Source: Paralvinella palmiformis (taxonomy: Eukaryota; Annelida; Polychaeta; Terebellida; Alvinellidae). Taken from it: 64,000 bases of DNA. The notes beneath the pieces were generated by a model, which ran no database searches, was not told where the DNA came from, and worked only from the letters and a program-made list of their open reading frames with translations. Made by a program: the position numbers and the translations under genes. The stretch's first letter is position 1; the number at the start of each line of letters is the position of its first letter. The stretch covers positions 424,501-488,500 of the forward strand of contig JAODUP010000269.1 of assembly GCA_025642065.1 (NCBI GenBank), given 5' to 3'. Positions 36,995-62,616 of this stretch are shown piece by piece.

Positions 36995-37721
36995 TGTGTA
37001 TGCACGTGCAATTAAGATACACGAATAATATAATATTTTACACGCTCACAGAGAACTAATTATTTTATTATTTCGTTTTAATTTTCCCAATATCATTAGT
37101 GCGACCTTGGCAGTCTGTAGCTCACTATTGTGACTAAAGTGAATTTTATTTTCTGTATAGAATTGAACAAAGGTTTTGTTTTACAACTCTAAGTAGTAAA
37201 ATTAATAGCTTTTTATTATATGTAACAATATTGGTTGGACTAGTTGACATTCCGATTCAGAGTTTTTATGTCATGCACAATTTGTCTTCTCTTAAAAACT
37301 TCCTCTTTCGTTTCGCGCGTGTTTCTTTTTTTGTGCACAGAAACGTCTTACGTCATTGTGTTTATTGCCTATCACTACATACCAGCTTTCGTGGCCCTCA
37401 CGTCAATTATAGCTCCTACTGTATTTTTGCTGTGAAGCATTTTTCACATACAGTTACCTTATATCACTGTATTTTAATTCTTAAACGCGTCATGGACGAT
37501 CCTAAAATAAAATGAAATAGTCTACGACTGACGGACTATTTGCGGCCTAAAATATAATGATCTATAACAGTTCACGATCACGAGAATGTTGTTTACGTCA
37601 GAGATAAAATTATAATCATCCACCGGTACAACTTATGCACGTGCACCTCTCACACACTACATAGACGACACTCCAATATCCGGAATCACTGGACGAGCAA
37701 ATCCAGTTGATACGGTATCCA
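36332..37721 (+). repeat. 1.39-kb tandem duplication, unit 1
   Basis: This interval is repeated immediately downstream. The first bases (TACCGTTTAATTTCTTATAG) lie in the LINE 3'UTR; the rest is unique DNA with a (CT)n(GT)n tract at 36958-36998. Only about six substitutions or 1-2-base indels separate it from unit 2. Confidence 0.97.
37341..37435 (+). CDS. Possible terminal exon of a membrane protein (duplicated at 38734-38828)
   Basis: A strong acceptor (TTTCTTTTTTTGTGCACAG) is followed by an open frame of about 31 codons, TSYVIVFIAYHYIPAFVALT and a short hydrophobic end, TGA stop and AATAAA at about 37504. It could be the last exon of a transmembrane protein, but no upstream exon is visible and the frame could be chance. 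The same structure is present in the second unit. Confidence 0.2.
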
Positions 37722-38347
37722 TACCGTTTAATTTCTTATAGGGTTTTTACAGATGTATTATTTTGATATTATTGTACAGCGTCTTTGAATGGCTCCTGCT
37801 AGTAAGAGTGCTTTACTAAATTACTAAATATACATTATTATCATTATTATTATTGTAATAATGATGATAATACTATAAATATAATTATTAAATAAAATTT
37901 AACGCATCAAAGTTGTGCAATGAACCGTTGCACTGCTGATGTCCTACTTAAGGCATATATACATTTGTAAGGCCTATAAAAGCCAAAGCTCAATACACAG
38001 CTTTATTTCACAAGGTAGTAGTTTACATTACACCAGAAAATGTATGTTTTAATTTTTGAAACTCACATGTTTCAAAAACATATTCCTGGTCACATATTGG
38101 GGAAAAGTCCTTTAAACAAACAACTAATTTTCAAATATTTAAATTATCCACCTAATTTAACATATGAACCTATATAAAACAAAGTAGCTATGCGGCAATG
38201 TTCATATTTTATTACATTCTGAACGGTTTACAGATATCCGCCAAACCAAGGAATGTTTTGAATGTAGCATCAATGTTAGCTAAATCCCAGTCAAGCATAG
38301 CCGTTTATACACCATCTTAAGTGCTATCATTCAGGTAATATTACAGG

Positions 38348-38387
<40 letters not shown>

Positions 38388-39114
38388 TGTGTATGCACGT
38401 GCAATTAAGATACACGAATAATATAATATTTTACACGCTCACAGAGAACTAATTATTTTATTATTTCGTTTTAATTTTCCCAATATCATTAGTGCGACCT
38501 TGGCAGTCTGTAGCTCACTATTGTGACTAAAGTGAATTTTATTTTCTGTATAGAATTGAACAAAGGTTTTGTTTTACAACTCTAAGTAGTAAAATTAATA
38601 GCTTTTTATTATATGTAACAATAATGGTTGGACTAGTTGACATTCCGATTCAGAGTTTTTATGTCATGCACAATTTGTCTTCTCTTAAAAACTTCCTCTT
38701 TCGTTTCGCGCGTGTTTCTTTTTTTGTGCACAGAAACGTCTTACGTCATTGTGTTTATTGCCTATCACTACATACCAGCTTTCGTGGCCCTCACGTCAAT
38801 TATAGCTCCTACTGTATTTTTGCTGTGAAGCATTTTTCACATACAGTTACCTTATATCACTGTATTTTAATTCTTAAACGCGTCATGGACGATCCTAAAA
38901 TAAAATGAAATAGTCTACGACTGACGGACTATTTGCGGCCTAAAATATAATGATCTATAACAGTTCACGATCACGAGAATGTTGTTTACGTCAGAGATAA
39001 AATTATAATCATCCACCGGTACAACTTATGCACGTGCACCTCTCACACACTACATAGACGACACTCCAATATCCGGAATCACTGGACGAGCAAATCCAGT
39101 TGATACGGTATCCA
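37722..39114 (+). repeat. 1.39-kb tandem duplication, unit 2
   Basis: A head-to-tail copy of unit 1. The junction reads GGTATCCA/TACCGTTTAA, with no filler. Differences include a longer (CT)n tract, AACAAAGTA for AACAAGTA, and AATAATGG for AATATTGG. The duplication therefore carries a second copy of the LINE tail. Near identity indicates a recent event or an assembly artefact. Confidence 0.97.
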
Positions 39115-39824
39115 TATAAGGGGACAGCAGCGGCCGATGTTTCTCGACCGTTTTTGGTCGCGGCCGCAGCCCGACATTTCTCTTCCCCAATCAATAATTT
39201 ATTCTTCAGCTAATACGCCAGTCGGGGGTACTATCCGATGAGTCACTGAAAAGCCGACACCTCGCCGGTTGGTCCACCATACGTACCCGTCCACTATCCG
39301 TCCAACGTACTCCTTTATTTATATTGTGAGATTTTCTTATTCACTCCCAAGTGGCGAAAATCGTATATTAAATATAGAACATATGCATCGACGTAGAATA
39401 AATATGGTATTTAGTTCGCACAGAACGGCATGCCCGTATACGTATTCAGAGATTATAACCTATAATGCAGTGAAATAGTGATAAGATACGGTCCACTATC
39501 TAGGTATAATATAGACTTCGAACGCTGAATAGCTGTTTACGCAATCTACCATGTAACATTATCAACGAGATTTTTTTCTGTTGGTTGAGCTACCGAGAAA
39601 ATGTTAGCTCAGAAAATATACCGACTCCAGCCCTGGCTTTTTCTGAATTAAGGATGTTTAATTGTTCACTTACCTTTGGACGTCGTTCATGGGTGGATGA
39701 ATACATTAAAAGGCTCTGTTGTTTTACAAATTTATAATAATTATGGCATTATATGAATAATCTACAAGGAAGTAAAACATTCTAGCTGCGTGTACTCTCA
39801 GAAGAATTCGATGCAATCTATCAA

Positions 39825-39828
<4 letters not shown>
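39115..39828. other. No gene seen; GC-rich hairpin near 39130
   Basis: A GC-rich inverted repeat at 39130-39167 containing a GCGGCCGC site. The rest is AT-rich with no supported feature. Confidence 0.5.

Positions 39829-39887
<59 letters not shown>
39829..39887. repeat. Compound (CT)n(TA)n microsatellite
   Basis: About 13 CT units followed by about 16 TA units. Confidence 0.93.
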
Positions 39888-39888
<1 letters not shown>

Positions 39889-42800
39889 CATCTAAAAACC
39901 GGTTCATAGTTAATATTACCCCCTTTTAATAACCCGGGGATGGGACCGATAGCTATAATTGACATTTCGTCAACCGATTGCATATAATAACTATATATAA
40001 CTATATATATATCCTTAATTAGCTACACAGACGCCCTATTTTTGTATTAATTTCTGGGGGGGGCTGTTAAGACCGCTGCACAGTTTTACATGAATAGTTG
40101 AAATTTGGGGAGTATTGTCTATATTACTGTCATTGTTATAAGATATGATTTGGAAATAAAATTCTATTCTATCAATGTCATAGATGGCACGTGTGATGTT
40201 GCCGTAAACCAAAGAGTTATTAGACTGCCGATGTATGAATGTGTGGTTCACATAAAGCTACACCCGATGTAATAGATTTAAAAAGCAACAACTATTATCA
40301 TAATTATCATTAATTATGAATTATACTGAGCTACTAAACTAACTTTATCGCACACCGACTAATCAGAATCACTTTATTATCGTTCAGTTGTAATTGGGTG
40401 TTTGTGGGAGCGTGATGGACCTTCATGTTCATTCATCTACACCTTCATGATTGTCACAGAGATGCCAGCATCCAGCCATTAATGTGACTTGAGTAAACAA
40501 CAGTTTAGGACAAACCATGCGTCTAGTACTATATAAATATACATGCTCAATTTCAGAATAGGCCCGAACGCTTACGGTATTTGTTAATCACGCACTGGGC
40601 AGTATTACAGCACGAAGGAACAATTTAACATTCATTAATAATATTGTGTTTTCCGTGCCAAAGCACGAACACGTCACAGGACGGCTGTCGGTGTTACGAT
40701 ACGACTAAGTTACGAATCAGCCTAGTCACGAAACAACTCCGACCATTCGAGTGACGTAGTACGCAAATGGTGAACTCTGACGGAAGAATTCGTTCTGTTT
40801 TGTTTGTTAGGATTTTATTTGCCATTGAGATGTTGTACACAAGACGAGTATTGGAACTAGTGAGACATAGTTTATATTAATGCTATCAACTAGGTATGTA
40901 TGCAATGTAAGCAAAAACTGGTGGCTATTTTTAAGAATATGTCAAAATGTATTTTGACAACCAGGTGGTGTTGATATTTCTTCTAAGCAAGAGAATCTAG
41001 CCACATTCAGTACGTGGTTTGAATGGTTTATTGCCGATAATTTCGTGGTATGTTACTACAACGAAAAGTATATTCAATAGGAAACACTTTTGGAGTTAAC
41101 TGGATTTGTATTTATAATTAGTAAAATGGGCCTGGGCTAGACTTAGTCTTAGCCTTAGGCATTAGATCTAGCTGTCCTGCATTCCTCCAAAGTCCAGTCT
41201 TTCACATTCTGACTATGTCACTATCCCAACATTAAATGATTAATAACCATTATTTTATTATAAGTGACTACTATTAGTGTACTGTTATCACTTAACTAAT
41301 TATTCTTTTTTTTTTTTGATGAGCTGATAGTCTGTATTTGGTCCCTGAATTAGTGAATACAAAATATGCTGTTGCTAGTATTCCATATGAAGATATGTGT
41401 TTGTGCTCATAATTACAACAGATGTTACTTAGCCAATTCCAGCAAACTGCTGAAGACTATATTAATTTACAATAAGTCCAGCACTTACTGCCAAATGCTG
41501 TAATAATTGACTGTATATCTTAGGGACTAATATTTGACATATATGGTTTATTTTTTGCATCTATACATATAATTACAACCATATAATGGCCATTGTTTGG
41601 TCCATTATTGCATTAAGTATTTATTATGTAACATAATTGCTAACTGGAAAATTGCAATTCACATTTGTAAAAATAAATTTTTACTATAAGTTTGTACTAT
41701 AAACATTGTGAATTGCTTAAATTAATCTGTTTCTATCAGTTACAAGTTCAGTCAATTTCCCATTCTGCAATTCCCCTTCTGTTTCAGTGAATGGCATAAA
41801 TTGTGCTGAGGTGTCGTTAAGCAACATTCATTTTTATACTGTGACTTTTGATGGCTGTTTTTTCAGCGGTCTTATTGAGTTTACTATATTTATTTCAATG
41901 AGAAACAACTATAAGTTTGATGAGTTAGGTCACCAACCTCACAGACAAAACATTGTGAAATTGGTTGTGAATGTTTTAAAATATTATAAACTGTATGGAG
42001 TCATGCTGATCCAAAGTATCATTACAAAAAAATTATGTTTGCTCTGTCAAATCTCACTCATTGTTAACTATTCCTAACTGATAAATGAAATTTAAGCTCT
42101 ATTATTAGTATTGATAAACTATTTATGGAAGAATCACATTAATCACCAAGGTTGTCACAACATCCCTTTCTACCTATGCATTCATGGCATTCTTCTTAGA
42201 TAGTCAAACAAAGCTGCTATCAGAGCATAAATTGTTGTGATATAAACAATGCACATGGAATCACTTTCAGGGCAGACCAGGCATGTCAGTATAAGTCGGC
42301 ACCCGGCGAATTTCCCCGGCTACTTCCATTGCAGCACCAGCTACTCTGGGTCCAGCAAAATTACACCTCCTTGATTTAAGCTCAGCCTGAGGCCTTGCTA
42401 AATTATACTAGTATATAGTAAATATGTTCTCCTACTACTCTAGCTCAGTCTCCTCCTACTCTAAAACTAAATGAACAGCCTGCAGACACAGCAATCTTTT
42501 GAATGGATAGGCCACAATATCTATCTATAAAACACATTTTGCATGCAGTTGCACACATCATCATTTGTGCATTTTACATGTTGTCTGTTTTCTGATCTTT
42601 TGGGAGTTTTCTTATCTGTTCATGCAATAGCTATATGTGTACTTAAAAATATAATTACCATTGAGTTATTTATTAATCTATGATTTATATAAATCTTCAG
42701 TAGAAAGATCAAGTGTGTAACTAATTTGATAATCATTAAAATAATTAATTAAAACTCAGTATGGTGAGTGTGTTGCTTTGGACCATTCATTTAAGGCATT

Positions 42801-43799
42801 GCTTTCAGTTATTTATTAGTGAAGCGACACCAAAACAGTTTAAAAATTTGCTGATTTGAACTCGAAGTTAATATCTGAGTCTTGAATTCTTTTAATTTAT
42901 TGTTCTACTGAACTGATTATATAAGTCTCTATGTCCCCTAGTATCAGTTGCATGTTGTTTTCCCATTTGTACAACTGTTGAACATGCCTTGAATAAAATT
43001 ACAACACATAGCTTCATTTATGACTTTCAACAAGTGCCACCATACCAATAGGTCACAAAAGGCACTTCTAGTCCATAGCTATAGCTCTTCATATAATAGG
43101 TGTCAGGAGTGACCAAGAAATAAGTACCAATAACTCAGTTTTTAAATGGTGATTAATATAATATAGTTGTGTTAAAGTTTTATCTCAATAACCAATTAGT
43201 CAGTACTTGTGTAAATATATTCTGAAAGTGACTTCCAGTGTCTAAACTAATCAGTAGCAATATCATGTAATCCTTGTTGATGGCATGACCTCGTGTATTA
43301 GTCAAACTGTATTTCCGACCAATTCAAAGGAAATTGTATCAAATTCTTACATCAGTTAGATTCATCTTAGTGAAATTGTCCCTGAATAGAAGTCTTTTTA
43401 CCATTTAAAGTTTATCCCACAAAAGCACACAGTTGTGCGATGTAGAGCATTTTGCTATGCACTGCCAAGGCATAGAATGGACTGATGTCTAGTTTATATA
43501 GGAATTGTTCTACTCTGGTTATCTACAAATTATAACATGATATGATTGAGTCAGTGGCAATGTTCTGTGAAGTAGGATATGTTGCTGTGTAGATAACCAC
43601 TGACGTTTTTTGTATATAAAATTAATTGCCTGTAGTCTAGTAGACCCTACGAATATCACTATTTCCGTGTCTTATACACAAACATATGTGTTAGATGCAG
43701 CCATAAAATATATCATTTATAAACGCTTCTAACAAATAATAAACTCGTCCATTTTGGTTATAGAGAAGTGTATAAATACCACCATACAGTTTGACTGTG
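39888..43799. other. No coding feature seen; upstream region of the JNK gene
   Basis: No open frame with a recognisable domain. A less AT-rich patch at about 40660-40800 with several CpGs and CRE-like GTGACGTA, followed by CTAG/GTATGT at about 40891, could be a promoter and untranslated first exon of the JNK gene. This is speculation. Confidence 0.3.
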
Positions 43800-43890
43800 G
43801 TGCACACCTTCAGGTTGTGGGTTCAGTTCGGGCCAATGTCTGAGTCATATGTCCCAGGTTTGACCAGCACTGAAGCTAAAGAACTCGTAT
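43800..43890 (+). mobile_element. SINE family B 3' fragment
   Basis: Shows the family tail CATATGTCCCAGGTTTGACC then AGCACTGAAGCTAAAGAACT, preceded by a poor B box. The head is diverged. Confidence 0.55.
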
Positions 43891-44951
43891 AATTTAAGTT
43901 ATCCAGACATGATTATTTAATATTAGTATATCAGATCTAAGCCATTTAAGAATAGTAGTAAAACATATACCCTTTGTCTTGATTATAACTAAAAAAAAGA
44001 ACTTAATGATAAAAATTAATGGAAATAAGTCGCTTTTGCCATAAATGAGGGATAATTTCATGTTAGGTATATTCTGAAAGTGCACTTTTTATTAGAAGCA
44101 AATTGTTAAAATATTAGAAAACTTGTTTACTTACTATTAAACAATTATGTTTATTCTATTGGATATTTCACTAATTTTCATTGGTATAAATAAATAAATA
44201 ATAACACTTACAAATGTAATTTGGGGACTAAACTAAGTTGCTACTTTGAAATAAATAATTATTTTCATTAGCTGTAATTTCTTCACTTAATAATAGATGA
44301 GCAGAAATTCATTTAAACTATCACTTATCATAATGTAAACAAGATTTATATACCGGATGCCACTTTTGCCTGTACAGCGTACAGATAATCTCCACCAGCC
44401 ACATTTCTGACACACTTGGTTGGTGCACCACCAAGTGTGAACACTAGAAAACATGTGATCCTAATCCCTAGGTTAGTTCATTGGAAAACATGTTGTGTGT
44501 TATATTTCTCTTCTAGGATTGGCCACAAGTACAGTATGTTATGTTACTGGCCTAAAACTGTACAAGTTTTGTGTGTCTGGCAATACTAGATTATTAAACA
44601 TAAATTATTTGTTACAACTGATGGACAGTACTTCATTGTTTACTATTACTTTTGTTTGTTAATTTAAACTGCCACGTTTGTGTGCATGTTCTTCGTGGTG
44701 TGCTTTGAGAATTTTAACTTGAAAAGATTTCTATTTAATAGATTTTGGTTATTGAATGTTTATCTTATGTGAAGAGCAAGAATATATTTAAAAAACTGCT
44801 GAGTAGTTATGATGGGGTTATCATAATTTTATGTTGGTATAATAATTCCTGGATGTTGTAAGAGAAAATTTAAAGGCGATAAAAAATATACAACTTTTTG
44901 TGTCAGTGTGTGGTTAGTATGTCATTCACTCCCTCACTTTTCAATTTTTAG

Positions 44952-58120
<13,169 letters not shown>

Positions 58121-59799
58121 GTAAGTATTACAAAATGTAATAAATATTGTTCTTCATTCTGATACTTAAATCCTGTAAGGTTCAGAATTTAAGAAGCTGG
58201 TTGAGGCTAATTTTGAGGTTTGTTAGCCTTTTACAGAGGACATACATTGTATTGTAATGTATACTTTTGGAGTTCTGTGTAGAAATATTTTAACGGTTAT
58301 TGTTTTATCTTGATGTGTGTGTTTGTGTGTTCCATGTTTGTGGAAATTTTTCAGGCTGAAATTCTTTATTTCATCTTTGACCTCCATATGTCCCTTGATA
58401 AGTGACAGTTGGACTACTCTAGGTTTGATGTATGAAGCCAGTGTTAAAGTGGAGGACATAAATTCCATGTATTTTATTTTGTTTTCAACTTTGGCTTGTG
58501 TTAAATGAGGAGTAATATATGCAGCTGTAGGTTTGTTCGGTTCTATAATGGACGGATATTATAATTATACTGGACAATTCCACTGTGACAGAGAGGTGAG
58601 AGGTCAGTCCAACTGCTCAGAGTACTAGAGTGGTACCCTCAGGAACTTGGCCCTTATTGAGAGACTTAACAATATCCAATTCTGTTTGGTGCCTCAGGGA
58701 GAAGACCTCAGAAATATTTATGGGTTGATGTGTAATCGGAAATATGAGTCTGATAGATTTTGGACAATAATAAAACCCGAAAATTGTCTTTTCTCAATTC
58801 TGTCAAATTCTTAAATTGTATTATTAATAAATTACCGCTATTTATAATTCATTTTGAAAACAAGAGTATAAGAAATTAGTACACAATAAACCCTTCCTGG
58901 TCCAGAGGTTACACCTTTGAAACCATGACAGCTTATGTTTTGCTTACAAAAGTCTCGTACAAAACCTGGTGAAGACTATAGTATTCAAAACAATATATCT
59001 ATGACAAGTATAAGCAAGAAGTTATTCAAAACTTTTATATCTAACATATGATTGAGTATGCTTGTCGTGTCGCGACTTCACTGTTCTTACCAGCTTAAAT
59101 AAGTAAGTCGCTGTATAAACTTATATGGGAATACCGGTATGTGTTATGGTCTGGTCAAAATAATATACATAAGATAATCCCTACTCCATAGTCATAGTGT
59201 GAACTATCATTTTTTTCCGATCTAACTATGAGTTTGCTCACATTAATCTCCCATGAAACCCTTTGAACACACACGCTCTTCACCCCCCCCCCCACACACA
59301 CACATATCGGGTAATTTTAATTATCTATTCCTGTTTGTGTCACACAAAAAGAACTCTGCATATGAGATAAATATAAATATCACAGTGATGTAAATAGCAT
59401 GAATGTCAACATCAACATTTAAGTACAGACAGCGATGATTTTTAAGAGCATTTTAAACTGTCCTACAGGAACTCAGCGACACTTAATATTCAATATAATA
59501 ACCCTTACTGAGACTGTTAAGAGGATTGGGAGTATTTTACTGAGTAAATTCATTATTTTCATCTATTAAAGAGACCATCTCAGATTTGACTGGTACTCTA
59601 TATTGTACAACAACAACAAATAGCTTTAATTTTACTTGTTCTTGGTCACCTGTTAACATTATTGTTGGAAGTTTTATATTGGATACCCGAGTTCTGATGG
59701 TTCCAATGGATTCCACATTAATGGCCTGCTTTTGTGGGTTTCTGAGGTTTTAGTAGACACACTGACTTGATCATTCCAACCTCTGTGTTAAATGTTGCC

Positions 59800-59985
59800 C
59801 TCCTTCATGGCCGTAGCTGGTAATGTGGATGGCTACAGACAACTAGCATCAGGATTCAAATCCCAGTTCAACTGTGTTTGAACGGTATTTTATTATTCAC
59901 TTCACCCCTCATTACTTTTGGACGTTGCTTGACCCGCACAACCTGCCAATGTAAAAAACGTGGTGGGAAAACAACAAGTATATCA
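59800..59985 (+). mobile_element. Diverged SINE related to family A
   Basis: Contains a B-box-like GATTCAAATCC near 59854, then CACTTCACCCCTCATTAC, TTTTGGACGTTGCTTGACCC and a GTAAAAAACGTGG block in the family A order. Heavily mutated. Confidence 0.5.
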
Positions 59986-60175
59986 ACTAAACACAATGCT
60001 ATGATAAGTATCATTTCAGACATATTGTTTTGGGTAGAGATTCTCTGTTAGTTTAAAAAATCTATCAGTTGTCATTATTTACTTTAGACCAGAATAATTA
60101 TAACCTTCAAGTTCTGTATCAGTATTTCACCCTTAAAGAACACCATATTCTGTGAAATTTTAGCACGTAGTGCAA

Positions 60176-60635
60176 GGTTCCCATATGTCCCGGAAAACCT
60201 GGAAAATTACAAAGTCACTTTCCAGGTCCTGGAAATGTCCTTGAATTTGACAAAATTAGCAAATGTCCTGGAAATAATATTGCGTGTGAAAAAATCCACT
60301 TAAAACAAAAAGACTGTGAATAAATATTATGCCTGTAGAAGAAAACTTGGTTTGTAGAAGGAAAAGTGTCAGTACATACCAGTAGTCTTGATATCTCATG
60401 GTAGTTACATTTTAAATAAAAGTGAGTGGATCAGACAGCTAGAACTTTAGAAGGGGTGAGGAAGAGGCTGTACCATAAAAATTTAAATAATCAGTCATGC
60501 ATTGAATAAATATGATATGCTTTTTCACACATATCTTGATCTATTAGCTTTAATTCTTGTATACTTGCTCCAGGAAAATGGTAATTTTGTCCTGGAAAAG
60601 TCCTGGAAAATAATATTTCCTTAGCCGTGGGAACC
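60176..60635 (+). mobile_element. Short GGTTCCCA-terminal element, copy 2
   Basis: Starts GGTTCCCATATGTCCCGG and ends TTAGCCGTGGGAACC; it aligns with the reverse complement of 2739-3192. Non-coding. Confidence 0.72.
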
Positions 60636-61977
60636 ATGATAGTGGCATGTGTACATTATCATATGTGTTTTCCTTTGATAAGAATTACAACTGGGGAGAA
60701 ATTAGCTTGTGGCAAAGAAATGTCAGCACTTCACAGAATTTTAGTTCTTATACAGATGTACATACAATTATGATACTAGAAATCTGTTCTATTACTGATC
60801 ATGAAATAAATTATATTATTTTATTATTTTCAATTTGACTTAAACAATTTTTTTATTTCATTGTGTGGTAGAAAGTGCTTATCTTAGACTTTTGTGAATC
60901 TTGTTTAAAAAAAGTTTGTTTAAAAAAATCTCATTTGGATTAAATTGACCCAGTTTGAATTTTTGTATTAACCTAATATGATATATGATAATACCTTTTG
61001 AGGATATAACATATAAATAAAAGATTTTACTGTAACTGATTGTTTTCATTATTGTCATCTGATTGGAGCCAGAAGTTTTTTTACAAATAAAGACACTTTG
61101 TATTTTTAATCTGATTTGTAAAGGATATATATTTTATATCTGTACCAATATATTAGACTATCCATGTTCTGTAACCTGAAAATATAATATGATGCTTATG
61201 TATGTAGGTTGTTAGGTGGATTGTTTTTATATTTATAGGATACTGTTTGCTTTAAGGATGACTGACTTGTTTATTTATTGTTCATTTAAGTTTCTAATTG
61301 ATGGATGTAAACAGTATAATTATACAAAATCTCATCTGATAACTGAACTATTGGATACAACATAAGATGGTCTAAATGATGTCATATTTAAACTAAAGCT
61401 GATATTATTCTTTATACATATATTATTATATCCACTTTTGTTACTGCATTCCTTGTATTTTAAACTGCTATGGTACAGTTTTGGTATTTTAAAATGTTTT
61501 GTAATTTATTACATAAACTAGACTAGAGCTGATATTATTCTTTATACATATTTTATTATATCCAGTTTGTCACTACACACACGTAATTACAGTACACACA
61601 ATGTGCTATTTTCTATGTACCTAAATCAAGGTAATCTTCTGGTCTCTCTAGGTTGCTTGCATCAGATCTGCTACCAAATTTGTATGACATGCATTATGTT
61701 CTAGTCTCTGCATGTTTCTGCTAAACCTGGTATCACACCATTTTGGGAGACATAATGAACTACCCTGTGTGTATTGTGTACCAAATGAGTTGCTTCACTC
61801 TTACTTTGATCACAGGAGATTATAATACAATATAATTTGTCACACTTTATTTTGGGTTACATAATGAACTACCTTCTTTTTGCTTAAATCTAATTTAATA
61901 CAATAACACAATTTACTCTGCCTGCTGACCTTGTATTTGTGATAAAGCCAACATCAAGGCTAGACAAAACATACAGC

Positions 61978-61978
<1 letters not shown>

Positions 61979-62045
<67 letters not shown>
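61979..62045. repeat. Compound (CT)n(TA)n microsatellite
   Basis: About 10 CT units then about 24 TA units. Confidence 0.93.
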
Positions 62046-62048
<3 letters not shown>

Positions 62049-62511
62049 GTAGAACCACAAATTTATGAGTACTGTTTAATTTGCCTATAGTGAGGGGTTA
62101 GTGACATTACATGATTTATAACTAAAGAGGAGATGTGGTTATTTATCTTCACATCCAACAGGGATGTCTACTCCTGATTTGTTGTTGATCATGTGAATTA
62201 TTCATGATGAAAGACTATTGTATAATATTATGGCAAAGGTCATATCGGGCATTTTGTCGAGTTATAGTCGAATAGTAAGATGAAGCTGAATTATGGATTT
62301 TAAATGATTACCTCATTGGAGCTTACTTCACTAGTGTTTTTCACTTTGCTATGGTATGTGAATCTGTTTGGTGGATGGGTGATTAAGTGTCTCTGTGGGA
62401 TACTGGGTTTACAGATCTATGTATGGGGGGGGGAGTATTTATGTATCTGTGTGAGTGGGTTCTTAGGTGAGAGAGTGTGTGTGTGTGATCAGTATATTTG
62501 AAAGAATATGT

Positions 62512-62616
<105 letters not shown>

